From contig CALKAA010000396.1 of NCBI GenBank assembly GCA_937983495.1, positions 1 to 5,991 on the forward strand: DNA of 5,991 nt, written 5' to 3'. The notes beneath the pieces were generated by a model. That model ran no database searches. It was not told where the DNA came from and saw nothing but the letters and a program-made list of their open reading frames with translations. Position numbers and translations under genes: made by a program. The DNA comes from an uncultured Gemmobacter sp. (GTDB lineage: Bacteria; Pseudomonadota; Alphaproteobacteria; Rhodobacterales; Rhodobacteraceae). This document shows positions 1 through 5,531 of the stretch, in pieces (position 1 is the first letter of the stretch; the number at the start of each line of letters is the position of its first letter).

Positions 1-699
1 CGCCTTGCCCTCACGGCCGATGGACGGCGGCTGGCCGACGCGCTCGCCGCAGGCTTTGGCCAGATCGGCCAGACCCTCGCCAGCCTCACCGGTGCCGATG
101 AGACCGCCGCGCTGCGCATCACCACCACCCCCAGCTTCGCCGCCGGCTGGCTGATGCCGCGCCTCGCCGATTTCCGCGCCCGCCACCCCTCGGTCGATCT
201 GGTCATCGACCCTGCGCCCGAGAATCGCGAGATCGGGCGCGAGGCCGATGTGGCGCTGCGCTATGGCAATGGCCATTGGCCAGGGTTGGAGGCGCGGCTG
301 ATCCTGCGCTCCTCGGTCGTGGTGGTCGCCGCGCCGGCGCTGGTGCCGCCAGAGGCGCCGATCGCCCTCGATCACCTGGCAAGCCTGCCCTGGCTGCAAG
401 AGCTGGGCACCAACGAGGCGTCGCAGTTTTTCGACAGCTATGGCCTGCGCCGCCGGGTAGGGGCGGCGCTGATCTCGTTGCCCGGTAACCTGATGCTGGA
501 TGCCGCGCGCGACGGGCAGGGGGTGGCCGTGATCGCCGAAGCCTTCGTCGCCGCCGATCTCGCCGCCGGGCGGCTGCGCCTCCTGTTCACCGATTCCGAG
601 CGTGAGGGCTATTTCCTCGTCACGCGCCCCGGCCCGCAACGCGCGCCTCTGCGCGCCTTTTGCCAGTGGGTGATGCGTCAGGCGGCCCAGCCGGGCTGA
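1..699 (+). CDS. LysR-type transcriptional regulator, GcvA/AmpR-like group (5' partial)
   Basis: The frame is open from base 1 to the TGA at 697-699, giving 232 residues with no start inside the window. An internal ATG at 154 should not be taken as the start, because the upstream codons continue family sequence. The first residues contain the LTADGRRLADAL stretch that follows the winged helix-turn-helix in LysR proteins. Roughly the first 60-65 residues, the DNA-binding domain, therefore lie outside the window. The remainder is the periplasmic-binding-protein-like effector domain, starting near ALRITTTPSFAAGWLMPRL. The segment DVALRYGNGHWPGLEA closely resembles the GcvA/AmpR/HvrB branch of the family. 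Such proteins are cytoplasmic dimers or tetramers that bind a small effector and often control a divergent neighbour gene. The target and ligand cannot be told here because the 5' side is missing. Nothing ties it functionally to the cco genes downstream. Confidence 0.93.
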   Translation, partial: RLALTADGRRLADALAAGFGQIGQTLASLTGADETAALRITTTPSFAAGWLMPRLADFRARHPSVDLVIDPAPENREIGREADVALRYGNGHWPGLEARLILRSSVVVVAAPALVPPEAPIALDHLASLPWLQELGTNEASQFFDSYGLRRRVGAALISLPGNLMLDAARDGQGVAVIAEAFVAADLAAGRLRLLFTDSEREGYFLVTRPGPQRAPLRAFCQWVMRQAAQPG

Positions 700-714
700 A
701 AGCGTATAGGCGGT

Positions 715-747
715 TACAGTTTCGTCGGTTTTCGCGGTCAAACTGTA
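715..747. repeat. 8-bp perfect inverted repeat downstream of lysR
   Basis: TACAGTTT at 715-722 and AAACTGTA at 740-747 are exact reverse complements separated by 17 bp, starting 16 bases after the lysR stop. There is no T-run, so it does not look like an intrinsic terminator. The half-sites resemble a dimeric-regulator operator. On the minus strand they overlap a possible promoter: TTGACC (complement of 736-741), a 17-bp spacer, and TGTAAC (complement of 713-718). Function is inferred only from symmetry and position. Confidence 0.4.
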
Positions 748-794
748 TACGGCATTACCCTGTGACAGCCCGCCGCAGGCGGTGCCGGGGCCGT

Positions 795-808
795 TTGATT
801 CAGGTCAA
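795..808 (+). promoter_or_regulatory. FNR/FixK-type box 1 (distal)
   Basis: TTGAT-TCAG-GTCAA matches the FNR/FixK/Anr consensus TTGAT-N4-ATCAA, with the G variant in the right half that is common in Rhodobacter relatives. It lies about 310 bp upstream of the ccoG start. That is too far for the usual placement near -41.5 unless the ccoG message has a leader of about 275 nt, or the box serves another transcript. The match at the expected -10 position (about 831-841) is weak. Confidence 0.7.
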
Positions 809-905
809 GGCGTTGCGGCATGCGGCATGCCATCGAAGATTGTCCGCGCCAAAATGCAGGACACCGGCACCGCAGCCCCATCCTGTTCGCGCGTTTCCTG
901 GGGGC

Positions 906-924
906 CGCGGTGCCGCGCTTTTTT
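906..924 (+). terminator. Possible short intrinsic terminator inside the spacer
   Basis: A short GC stem (CGCG at 906-909 and CGCG at 914-917, loop GTGC) is followed after one C by six Ts at 919-924. The stem is only four base pairs, so this is a weak candidate. It would end a transcript of about 80 nt if one began about 41 bp downstream of FNR box 1. Confidence 0.22.
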
Positions 925-949
925 CTGCGCATTCCTCTCCGCAAGCCCC

Positions 950-970
950 CGATTTTTCTGCGAAAAATCG
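950..970. repeat. Perfect 21-bp palindrome (9-bp arms, TGC centre)
   Basis: CGATTTTTC at 950-958 and GAAAAATCG at 962-970 are exact reverse complements around a 3-base centre. The arms are AT-rich in a GC-rich spacer and no T-tract follows, which argues against a terminator. It may be an operator for a dimeric regulator, or a hairpin in a leader RNA started at the distal FNR box. The 8-mer CGATTTTT occurs again at 1031-1038, running into FNR box 2. No regulator can be named. Confidence 0.5.
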
Positions 971-1036
971 CGTTGCGCCTCTATGGTGAAAATGGGCGAT
1001 ATGACGCATGGCGAAGATGTATCGCTGATGCGATTT

Positions 1037-1050
1037 TTGATGCAGGTCAA
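1037..1050 (+). promoter_or_regulatory. FNR/FixK-type box 2, proximal to ccoG
   Basis: TTGAT-GCAG-GTCAA again fits the FNR/FixK consensus. Its centre is at 1043.5, so a class II promoter with the activator at -41.5 would start transcription near 1085. A modest -10-like hexamer, CATATC, lies at 1073-1078, the expected place. The resulting leader before the ccoG GTG would be about 33 nt. This fits the known low-oxygen control of ccoGHIS/fixGHIS/rdxBHIS clusters by FNR-family regulators. The start site itself is inferred. Confidence 0.85.
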
Positions 1051-1106
1051 GGCAGGGGCCGCGCTCCTGTCGCATATCTGCCGCCAGACCAGCCGCCCGA
1101 TCAACC

Positions 1107-1110
1107 GGAG
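1107..1110 (+). promoter_or_regulatory. Ribosome binding site deciding the ccoG GTG start
   Basis: GGAG lies 7 nt before GTG at 1118. The frame is open upstream as far as 782, so this site, the FNR box at 1037-1050 and the usual N-terminus of the family together set the start at 1118 rather than at an upstream ATG. Confidence 0.75.
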
Positions 1111-1117
1111 CCCTTCA

Positions 1118-2548
1118 GTGTCCAGCCAGACCCCCGAACCCTCTCTCTATGCCGCCCGCGAACCCATCTTCCCCCGGCGCGTTAAGGGAACTTTCCGCAC
1201 CCTTAAGTGGTGGCTGATGGCCTTCATGCTGGGGGCCTACTATGTAATGCCTTGGATTCGTTGGGATCGTGGCCCGGCTCTGCCCGACCAGGCCATCTTG
1301 CTGGATCTCGCCAACCGCCGTTTCTTCTTCTTCATGATTGAGATTTGGCCCCATGAATTTTACTTTGTGGCGGGCCTTCTGATCATGGCCGGTCTGGGGC
1401 TTTTCCTGTTCACCTCCGCCGCCGGGCGGGTCTGGTGCGGCTATGCCTGCCCGCAAACCGTGTGGACCGACCTGATGATTCTGGTGGAGCGCTGGATCGA
1501 GGGCGACCGCAACGCCCGCATCCGCTTGCATCGCCAGAAATGGGATGCCGAGAAGTTCCGTAAGCGCTTGATTAAATGGACAGTCTGGTTCCTGATCGGT
1601 CTGGCGACCGGCGGGGCCTGGGTGTTCTACTTCACCGATGCGCCCACGCTTTTGCGCGATCTGGTGACCGGAAATGCCCATCCCATCGCCTATACCACCA
1701 TCCTGATTCTGACCGCGACGACCTTTGCCTTTGGCGGGTTCTTCCGCGAACAGGTTTGCATCTATGCCTGCCCCTGGCCGCGCATTCAGGCCGCGATGAT
1801 GGATGAGGACACGCTGACCATCGGCTATCGTGATTGGCGCGGCGAGCCGCGCGGCAAGCAAAACGTTGAAACCAATGGGGATTGTATCGACTGCATGGCC
1901 TGCGTGAACGTCTGCCCGATGGGGATCGACATTCGCGACGGGCAACAGATGGCTTGCATCACCTGCGGGCTTTGCATCGACGCCTGCAATGATGTGATGG
2001 ACAAGATCGGCAAGCCACGCGGCTTGATCGACTATATCGCGCTGACTGACGAAACCCGTGAACGCGCCGGGCAGCCGCCGAAGTCGATCTGGAAGCATGT
2101 GTTCCGTCCGCGCACCATTCTCTACACGGTCTTGTGGTCTGCTGTTGGTGTCGGGCTCATTGTTGCGCTGTTTTTGCGGTCGGACATCGACATCAACGTC
2201 ACGCCGGTGCGCAACCCGACCTTCGTCACCCTGTCGGATGGCACCATTCGCAACACCTATGACATCCGCTTGCGCAACAAACTGGGCGAGGATCATGACT
2301 ATGCGATCACCCTGACCTCCTCTGAACGGCTCACCCTGCGGTTGGAGGGGGTGGAGGGCAATGTGATCACGGTTCCGGCCAATGACACGCTCTCGGCCCG
2401 GCTGTATGTCGAGGCCGTGCCCGATAGCGCAGCCGCGACGCGCGAGCGCACCGAGTTGCGGCTCTGGGTTTCCGACGCAACGCCGCAGCCGGGTGGCAAG
2501 GAGGCGCGGGTGCATCACGACACCGTCTTCAACGGCAAGGCACAATAA
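1118..2548 (+). CDS. ccoG: Cytochrome c oxidase accessory protein CcoG (FixG/RdxB), polyferredoxin membrane protein
   Basis: This is an inner-membrane iron-sulfur protein needed for assembly of cbb3-type cytochrome oxidase; work on Rhodobacter homologues supports a role in reducing Cu(II) before copper delivery. The 476 residues begin at GTG 1118 (MSSQTPEPSLYAAREP), a typical length. Hydrophobic segments lie near residues 31-47, 79-100, 153-172, 190-209 and 333-353. Two CxxxC motifs flank the membrane core: C107/C111 (WCGYACPQ) and C214/C218 (CIYACPWPR). A ferredoxin-type domain carries two clusters: C256, C259, C262 and C266 (CxxCxxCxxxCP), and C280, C283, C286 and C290. The C-terminal region from about 355 to 474 is the extracytoplasmic Ig-like FixG domain. 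All expected cysteines are present. It is the first gene of ccoGHIS, with an FNR box 68 bp before its start. The spacer to ccoH is 78 bp and holds a hairpin. Confidence 0.96.
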   Translation: MSSQTPEPSLYAAREPIFPRRVKGTFRTLKWWLMAFMLGAYYVMPWIRWDRGPALPDQAILLDLANRRFFFFMIEIWPHEFYFVAGLLIMAGLGLFLFTSAAGRVWCGYACPQTVWTDLMILVERWIEGDRNARIRLHRQKWDAEKFRKRLIKWTVWFLIGLATGGAWVFYFTDAPTLLRDLVTGNAHPIAYTTILILTATTFAFGGFFREQVCIYACPWPRIQAAMMDEDTLTIGYRDWRGEPRGKQNVETNGDCIDCMACVNVCPMGIDIRDGQQMACITCGLCIDACNDVMDKIGKPRGLIDYIALTDETRERAGQPPKSIWKHVFRPRTILYTVLWSAVGVGLIVALFLRSDIDINVTPVRNPTFVTLSDGTIRNTYDIRLRNKLGEDHDYAITLTSSERLTLRLEGVEGNVITVPANDTLSARLYVEAVPDSAAATRERTELRLWVSDATPQPGGKEARVHHDTVFNGKAQ

Positions 2549-2557
2549 GGCAGTATA

Positions 2558-2583
2558 GGGCTGAGCCATGATGGGCTCAGCCC
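2558..2583 (+). repeat. Hairpin between ccoG and ccoH (10-bp perfect stem)
   Basis: GGGCTGAGCC at 2558-2567 and GGCTCAGCCC at 2574-2583 pair perfectly around the loop ATGATG, beginning 10 nt after the ccoG stop. No T-run follows, so full termination is unlikely. An RNA stem here could protect the ccoG message end, guide processing, or set different output for ccoG and ccoHIS. Distal genes have no promoter of their own that I can see. Role inferred. Confidence 0.6.
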
Positions 2584-2626
2584 CTCGGTATGGCCGCAAG
2601 GCTTTGAAAACCAAAGGAAACGCATC

Positions 2627-3082
2627 ATGGGCGAAATCACCGGACGTCAGGTTTTTGCGGTTACTGCGGGGGCATTCGCGGTCATCATCGCGGTGAATGT
2701 CTATATGGCTTACAGCGCGGTTTCGACTTTTCCGGGGGTCGAAGTTCCCAATTCCTACGTCGCTTCACAGCAATTCGAGGCCAATCGTGATGCTCAAGAG
2801 GCGCTTGGATGGACTCTGACACCCGAATATTTGCCGGGCGAAGGCGTGGTGCTGCGTTTCACAGATGCCCAGGGCCTGCCGGTGCAAGTGGAGGGGCTGG
2901 AGGTTCTCTTGGGCCGGACCACCTCCAGCGCAGAGGATCAGCGCCCCGCCTTCCACCGCGAGGCCGGGGCCTATACGGCAGCCGTCACCTTGGCTCCTGG
3001 AAAATGGATGTTGCAAGTCAAGGCTTTAGCCGAAGATGGCACCCCATTCCAGCAGCGGCTTGACCTCTTTGTGAAAGGCTGA
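2627..3082 (+). CDS. ccoH: cbb3 oxidase assembly protein CcoH (FixH/RdxH)
   Basis: This 151-residue protein has one membrane helix near residues 8-30, with most of the chain on the periplasmic side. The start region (GRQVFAVTAGAFAVIIAVNVYMAYSAV) and the following TFPGVEVPNSYVASQQF stretch are characteristic of FixH, as is the ALGW motif near residue 60. CcoH is a single-pass inner-membrane protein that associates with the cbb3 oxidase and is needed for its assembly or stability; it has no known enzymatic activity. The start at ATG 2627 is supported by AAGGA at 2614-2618, 8 nt upstream, and by the usual family length. The stop is 3 bp before the ccoI ATG, so translation of the two is probably coupled. 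Confidence 0.94.
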   Translation: MGEITGRQVFAVTAGAFAVIIAVNVYMAYSAVSTFPGVEVPNSYVASQQFEANRDAQEALGWTLTPEYLPGEGVVLRFTDAQGLPVQVEGLEVLLGRTTSSAEDQRPAFHREAGAYTAAVTLAPGKWMLQVKALAEDGTPFQQRLDLFVKG

Positions 3083-3085
3083 GCC

Positions 3086-5302
3086 ATGACCATCGCCGAG
3101 CGCCTTCCCGACTATTCCGGGCCAGAACATGCCACAGCCTCGGCCTGTCCGGCCTGTGTGGCTGCCCCTTCGGCGCAAGATCTGGCGCGGCGGGCGCAAG
3201 GCGAGGCGCGGCTGATGCTCTCGATCCCGACAGCGCATTGCGCGGCTTGTATTTCCACGGTGGAACAAGCCCTTGAGGCAGTGCCGGGCGTGCAATCGGC
3301 GCGGGTCAACCTGACCATGCGCCGCGTTTCGGTTGCTGCCGATCCACAACTGGAGGCCGCGCCGCTGATCGCCGCGCTGAACGGCGTGGGCTATGAGGCG
3401 CATGAGCTGGATGCCGGGCTTCTGTCTGCCACCGAGACCGACAAGCAGGGCCGCGATCTGCTGATGCGTTTGGGCGTTGCGGGCTTTTCCATGATGAATG
3501 TCATGCTCTTGTCCGTGGCCGTCTGGTCCGGGGCAGGGGAGGCGACGCGCGATCTGTTCCACTGGATTTCCGGGATGATTGCCCTGCCAACCGTGGTATT
3601 TGCGGGCCAGCCCTTCTTCAAATCGGCCTGGGCCAGCCTGCGGGCCGGGCGTTTGGGCATGGATGTGCCGATCAGCTTGGCGCTGATCCTCGCCTCGTCG
3701 ATCTCGGTTTTTGAAACGCTCAATTCCGGCCATCATGCCTATTTTGATGCCGCCGTGATGCTGGCCTTCTTCCTGCTGGCGGGGCGCTATCTCGATCACC
3801 GCACCCGCGCCGTGGCACGCTCTGCCGCTGAGGAACTGGCTGCGCTGGAAGTGCCGCGCGCGCTGCGGCTGACGGATACCGGCGAGGAAACCGTGTCGAT
3901 CACCGATCTGGCGGTGGGTGATCTGGTGCGCGTGCGCCCCGGTGGCCGCATGCCGGTGGATGGCGTGGTGGTGGAGGGCACCTCAGAGGTGGACCGCTCG
4001 CTCTTGACCGGGGAAAGCCTGCCGGTCTGGGCTGGGCCAGATACCCGCGTCAGCGCGGGCGAGGTGAACCTGACCGGCCCGCTGACCCTGCGGGTGATGG
4101 CGGCAGGCCGCGATAGCAGTCTGCACCGCATGGCCGATCTGGTCGCCGTGGCCGAGGCCGCAAAGACCCGCTACACCAGCCTGGCCGAGCGTGCTTCGCG
4201 CGCCTATTCGCCGCTGGTGCATATCTTGTCTTTCAGCGCCTTCGGCTACTGGATGTGGGCCACCGGTGGCGATCTGCGATATGCGGTGAATATTTCGGCG
4301 GCGGTGCTGATCATCACTTGCCCCTGTGCGCTTGGCTTGGCGGTGCCTGCGGTGGTGACGGCGGCCAGTGGCAAGCTGTTCCGCAAGGGGCTTTTGATCA
4401 AGCATGGCACTGCGCTGGAGCGCCTGGCCGAGGTGGATACCGTGGTGTTCGACAAGACCGGCACGCTGACCATGGGCACGCCAGAGCCGACCAATCTGGG
4501 CGAGCATCCCCGCGCCGCGACCGAGGTCGCCATGGCCTTGGCCGAGGCTTCTTCGCATCCGCTGGCGCTGGCGCTGGTGGCCGGGGCGCGGGCTGCGGGT
4601 CTGCATCCGGCAACTGTGACCGAGCTGCGCGAGGTGCCGGGTTATGGTGTGGAAGGTCTGTGGCGGGGTCAGGCCGTGCGGCTGGGCCGGGCGGGCTGGT
4701 GCGGTGCCGAGGCGGATCTGGGTGTGACGGCGACCTGGCTTTGCACCGGCGAGGGCACGCCGCGCCCCTTCACCTTTGCCGACCGGCTGCGCCCTGGTGC
4801 TGCTGAAGTGGTGGCGGGTCTGCTGAAACAGGGCATGGCTGTGCGGCTGGTCTCGGGCGACACGCCGGGTGCGGTTGCGGCCATTGCCGGGCGGTTGGGC
4901 ATCAGCGAGGTGACGGCGGGTGCCTTGCCTGCCGAAAAGGCCGCGCTGGTGGCCGATCTGACGGCGCAGGGCCGCCATGTGCTGATGGTGGGCGACGGGC
5001 TGAACGACACGGCGGCGCTGGCGGCGGCGCATGTCTCGATCTCGCCCGCCACAGCACTGGATGCGGCGCGCACCGCCTCGGACATCGTGCTGCTCGGGCA
5101 GGATATGGCCCCGATTTCTGACGCGCTGCGCATCGCGCGGCAATCGACCCGACGCATCCGCGAAAACTTTGCGATTTCAGCGCTTTACAACGTGGTGGCC
5201 GTGCCGTTGGCCTTGGTGGGGGCCGCCACGCCCCTGGCGGCGGCACTGGCCATGTCGCTGTCGTCGATCTCGGTCACCCTGAACGCGCTGAGGCTGAAAT
5301 AA
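3086..5302 (+). CDS. ccoI: Copper-translocating P1B-type ATPase CcoI (FixI/RdxI)
   Basis: This inner-membrane pump exports Cu(I) from the cytoplasm using ATP, supplying copper for the CuB centre of the cbb3 oxidase rather than mainly for detoxification. The 738 residues show the full P1B layout. An N-terminal Cys-rich motif CPAC (21-24) comes first. An HMA domain follows with the variant HCAAC (51-55), as usual in FixI. Two early helices lie near 125-176 and two more near 191-235. The actuator TGES is at 308-311. Ion-site CPC is at 412-414 in the fourth core helix. The phosphorylated aspartate is D456 in DKTGT (456-460). The SSHP motif has H491 and P492. GDGLND is at 636-641. Late ion-site residues YN (701-702) and MSLSS (723-727) are present. 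No key residue is missing. AAAGG at 3074-3078, 7 nt before ATG 3086, overlaps the end of ccoH. The stop overlaps the ccoS start by one base. Confidence 0.96.
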   Translation: MTIAERLPDYSGPEHATASACPACVAAPSAQDLARRAQGEARLMLSIPTAHCAACISTVEQALEAVPGVQSARVNLTMRRVSVAADPQLEAAPLIAALNGVGYEAHELDAGLLSATETDKQGRDLLMRLGVAGFSMMNVMLLSVAVWSGAGEATRDLFHWISGMIALPTVVFAGQPFFKSAWASLRAGRLGMDVPISLALILASSISVFETLNSGHHAYFDAAVMLAFFLLAGRYLDHRTRAVARSAAEELAALEVPRALRLTDTGEETVSITDLAVGDLVRVRPGGRMPVDGVVVEGTSEVDRSLLTGESLPVWAGPDTRVSAGEVNLTGPLTLRVMAAGRDSSLHRMADLVAVAEAAKTRYTSLAERASRAYSPLVHILSFSAFGYWMWATGGDLRYAVNISAAVLIITCPCALGLAVPAVVTAASGKLFRKGLLIKHGTALERLAEVDTVVFDKTGTLTMGTPEPTNLGEHPRAATEVAMALAEASSHPLALALVAGARAAGLHPATVTELREVPGYGVEGLWRGQAVRLGRAGWCGAEADLGVTATWLCTGEGTPRPFTFADRLRPGAAEVVAGLLKQGMAVRLVSGDTPGAVAAIAGRLGISEVTAGALPAEKAALVADLTAQGRHVLMVGDGLNDTAALAAAHVSISPATALDAARTASDIVLLGQDMAPISDALRIARQSTRRIRENFAISALYNVVAVPLALVGAATPLAAALAMSLSSISVTLNALRLK

Positions 5303-5460
5303 TGGAAGTTCTGACCATCCTGATTCCTGTCTCGCTGTTTCTGGGCGGGGTTGGGCTTGTGGCCTTTTTCTGGGCGCTGAAAAAGGGTCAGTTCGACGAC
5401 CCCCATGGCGATGCCAACCGCATCCTCACCAAGGATTACGACGAACGCCCGAAACCCTAA
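5302..5460 (+). CDS. ccoS: cbb3 oxidase maturation protein CcoS (FixS/RdxS)
   Basis: This 52-residue peptide starts at ATG 5302, which shares its A with the ccoI stop (TAATG), a sign of translational coupling. GAGG at 5290-5293 inside ccoI sits 8 nt upstream. The sequence begins MEVLTILIPVSLFLGGVGLV, one membrane helix (about residues 4-24), followed by FFWALKKGQFDDPHGDANRI. The WALKxGQFDDPxGxAxRIL pattern is the hallmark of CcoS/FixS. The tail ends in DYDERPKP. CcoS is needed for cofactor insertion into the cbb3 oxidase, apparently heme b and copper of CcoN; how it does so is not settled. It is the last gene of the operon and is easily missed by gene callers because of its size. Confidence 0.95.
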   Translation: MEVLTILIPVSLFLGGVGLVAFFWALKKGQFDDPHGDANRILTKDYDERPKP

Positions 5461-5490
5461 GCAGGCGTGGCACCAGACCATTTTCTGTTC

Positions 5491-5531
5491 AAAAATATCC
5501 TCGGGGGGTGCGGGGGGCAGACAGCCCCCCG
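5491..5531 (-). terminator. GC hairpin between convergent ccoS and fadH, probable terminator
   Basis: CGGGGGGC at 5511-5518 and GCCCCCCG at 5524-5531 form an 8-bp perfect stem with loop AGACA. A second G-run at 5503-5508 can pair with the same C-run instead. Read on the minus strand, the stem is followed by GAGG, then ATATTTTT (complement of 5491-5498), so it fits best as the fadH terminator; it abuts the fadH stop directly. Read on the plus strand it has no T-tract after the stem, though the stem could still help end the cco transcript. Confidence 0.6.

Larger units (their letters stand above)
700..1117. other. 418-bp noncoding spacer between lysR and ccoG
   Basis: I find no convincing protein gene here. 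Frames stay open by chance because of high GC, but the translations are arginine- and proline-rich and match no family I recognise. The spacer instead holds regulatory-looking structure: an inverted repeat just after lysR (715-747), a small CCGCC/GGCGG hairpin (770-782), an FNR-type box (795-808), a short GC stem followed by six Ts (906-924), a perfect palindrome (950-970), a second FNR-type box (1037-1050) and the ccoG ribosome binding site (1107-1110). Confidence 0.75.

Noticed and set aside
770..782. CCGCC/GGCGG small hairpin as a lysR terminator.
   Set aside because: The stem is only five base pairs and no T-run follows, so it cannot be told from chance in GC-rich DNA.
815..828. Tandem GCGGCAT repeat just after FNR box 1.
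   Set aside because: Only two 7-bp copies; too short to support a repeat array or a defined binding site.
782..1117. Upstream extension of the ccoG frame to GTG 782 or internal ATGs such as 983.
   Set aside because: The added residues match no FixG family sequence, the extension contains both FNR boxes or at least the proximal one, and the GTG at 1118 has a good ribosome binding site and the usual family N-terminus.
820..1185. A 121-residue open frame in the lysR-ccoG spacer running into ccoG.
   Set aside because: No clear ribosome binding site, no recognisable family, low-complexity Arg/Pro composition, and it overlaps the FNR box and the start of ccoG.
1115..2614. A 499-residue open frame antisense to ccoG.
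   Set aside because: It mirrors the coding strand of a clear family gene; its translation is rich in Gly, Arg, His and Gln with no domain. Long antisense frames are expected in GC-rich DNA.
3026..3799. A 257-residue open frame antisense to the start of ccoI.
   Set aside because: It lies wholly opposite conserved ccoH/ccoI sequence and shows no motif.
3983..5143. A 386-residue open frame antisense to ccoI.
   Set aside because: It is the reverse-strand shadow of the ATPase, with a repetitive Arg/His/Gln-rich translation and no domain.
5185..5481. A 98-residue minus-strand open frame across ccoS.
   Set aside because: ccoS on the plus strand is a textbook match to its family and explains this segment.
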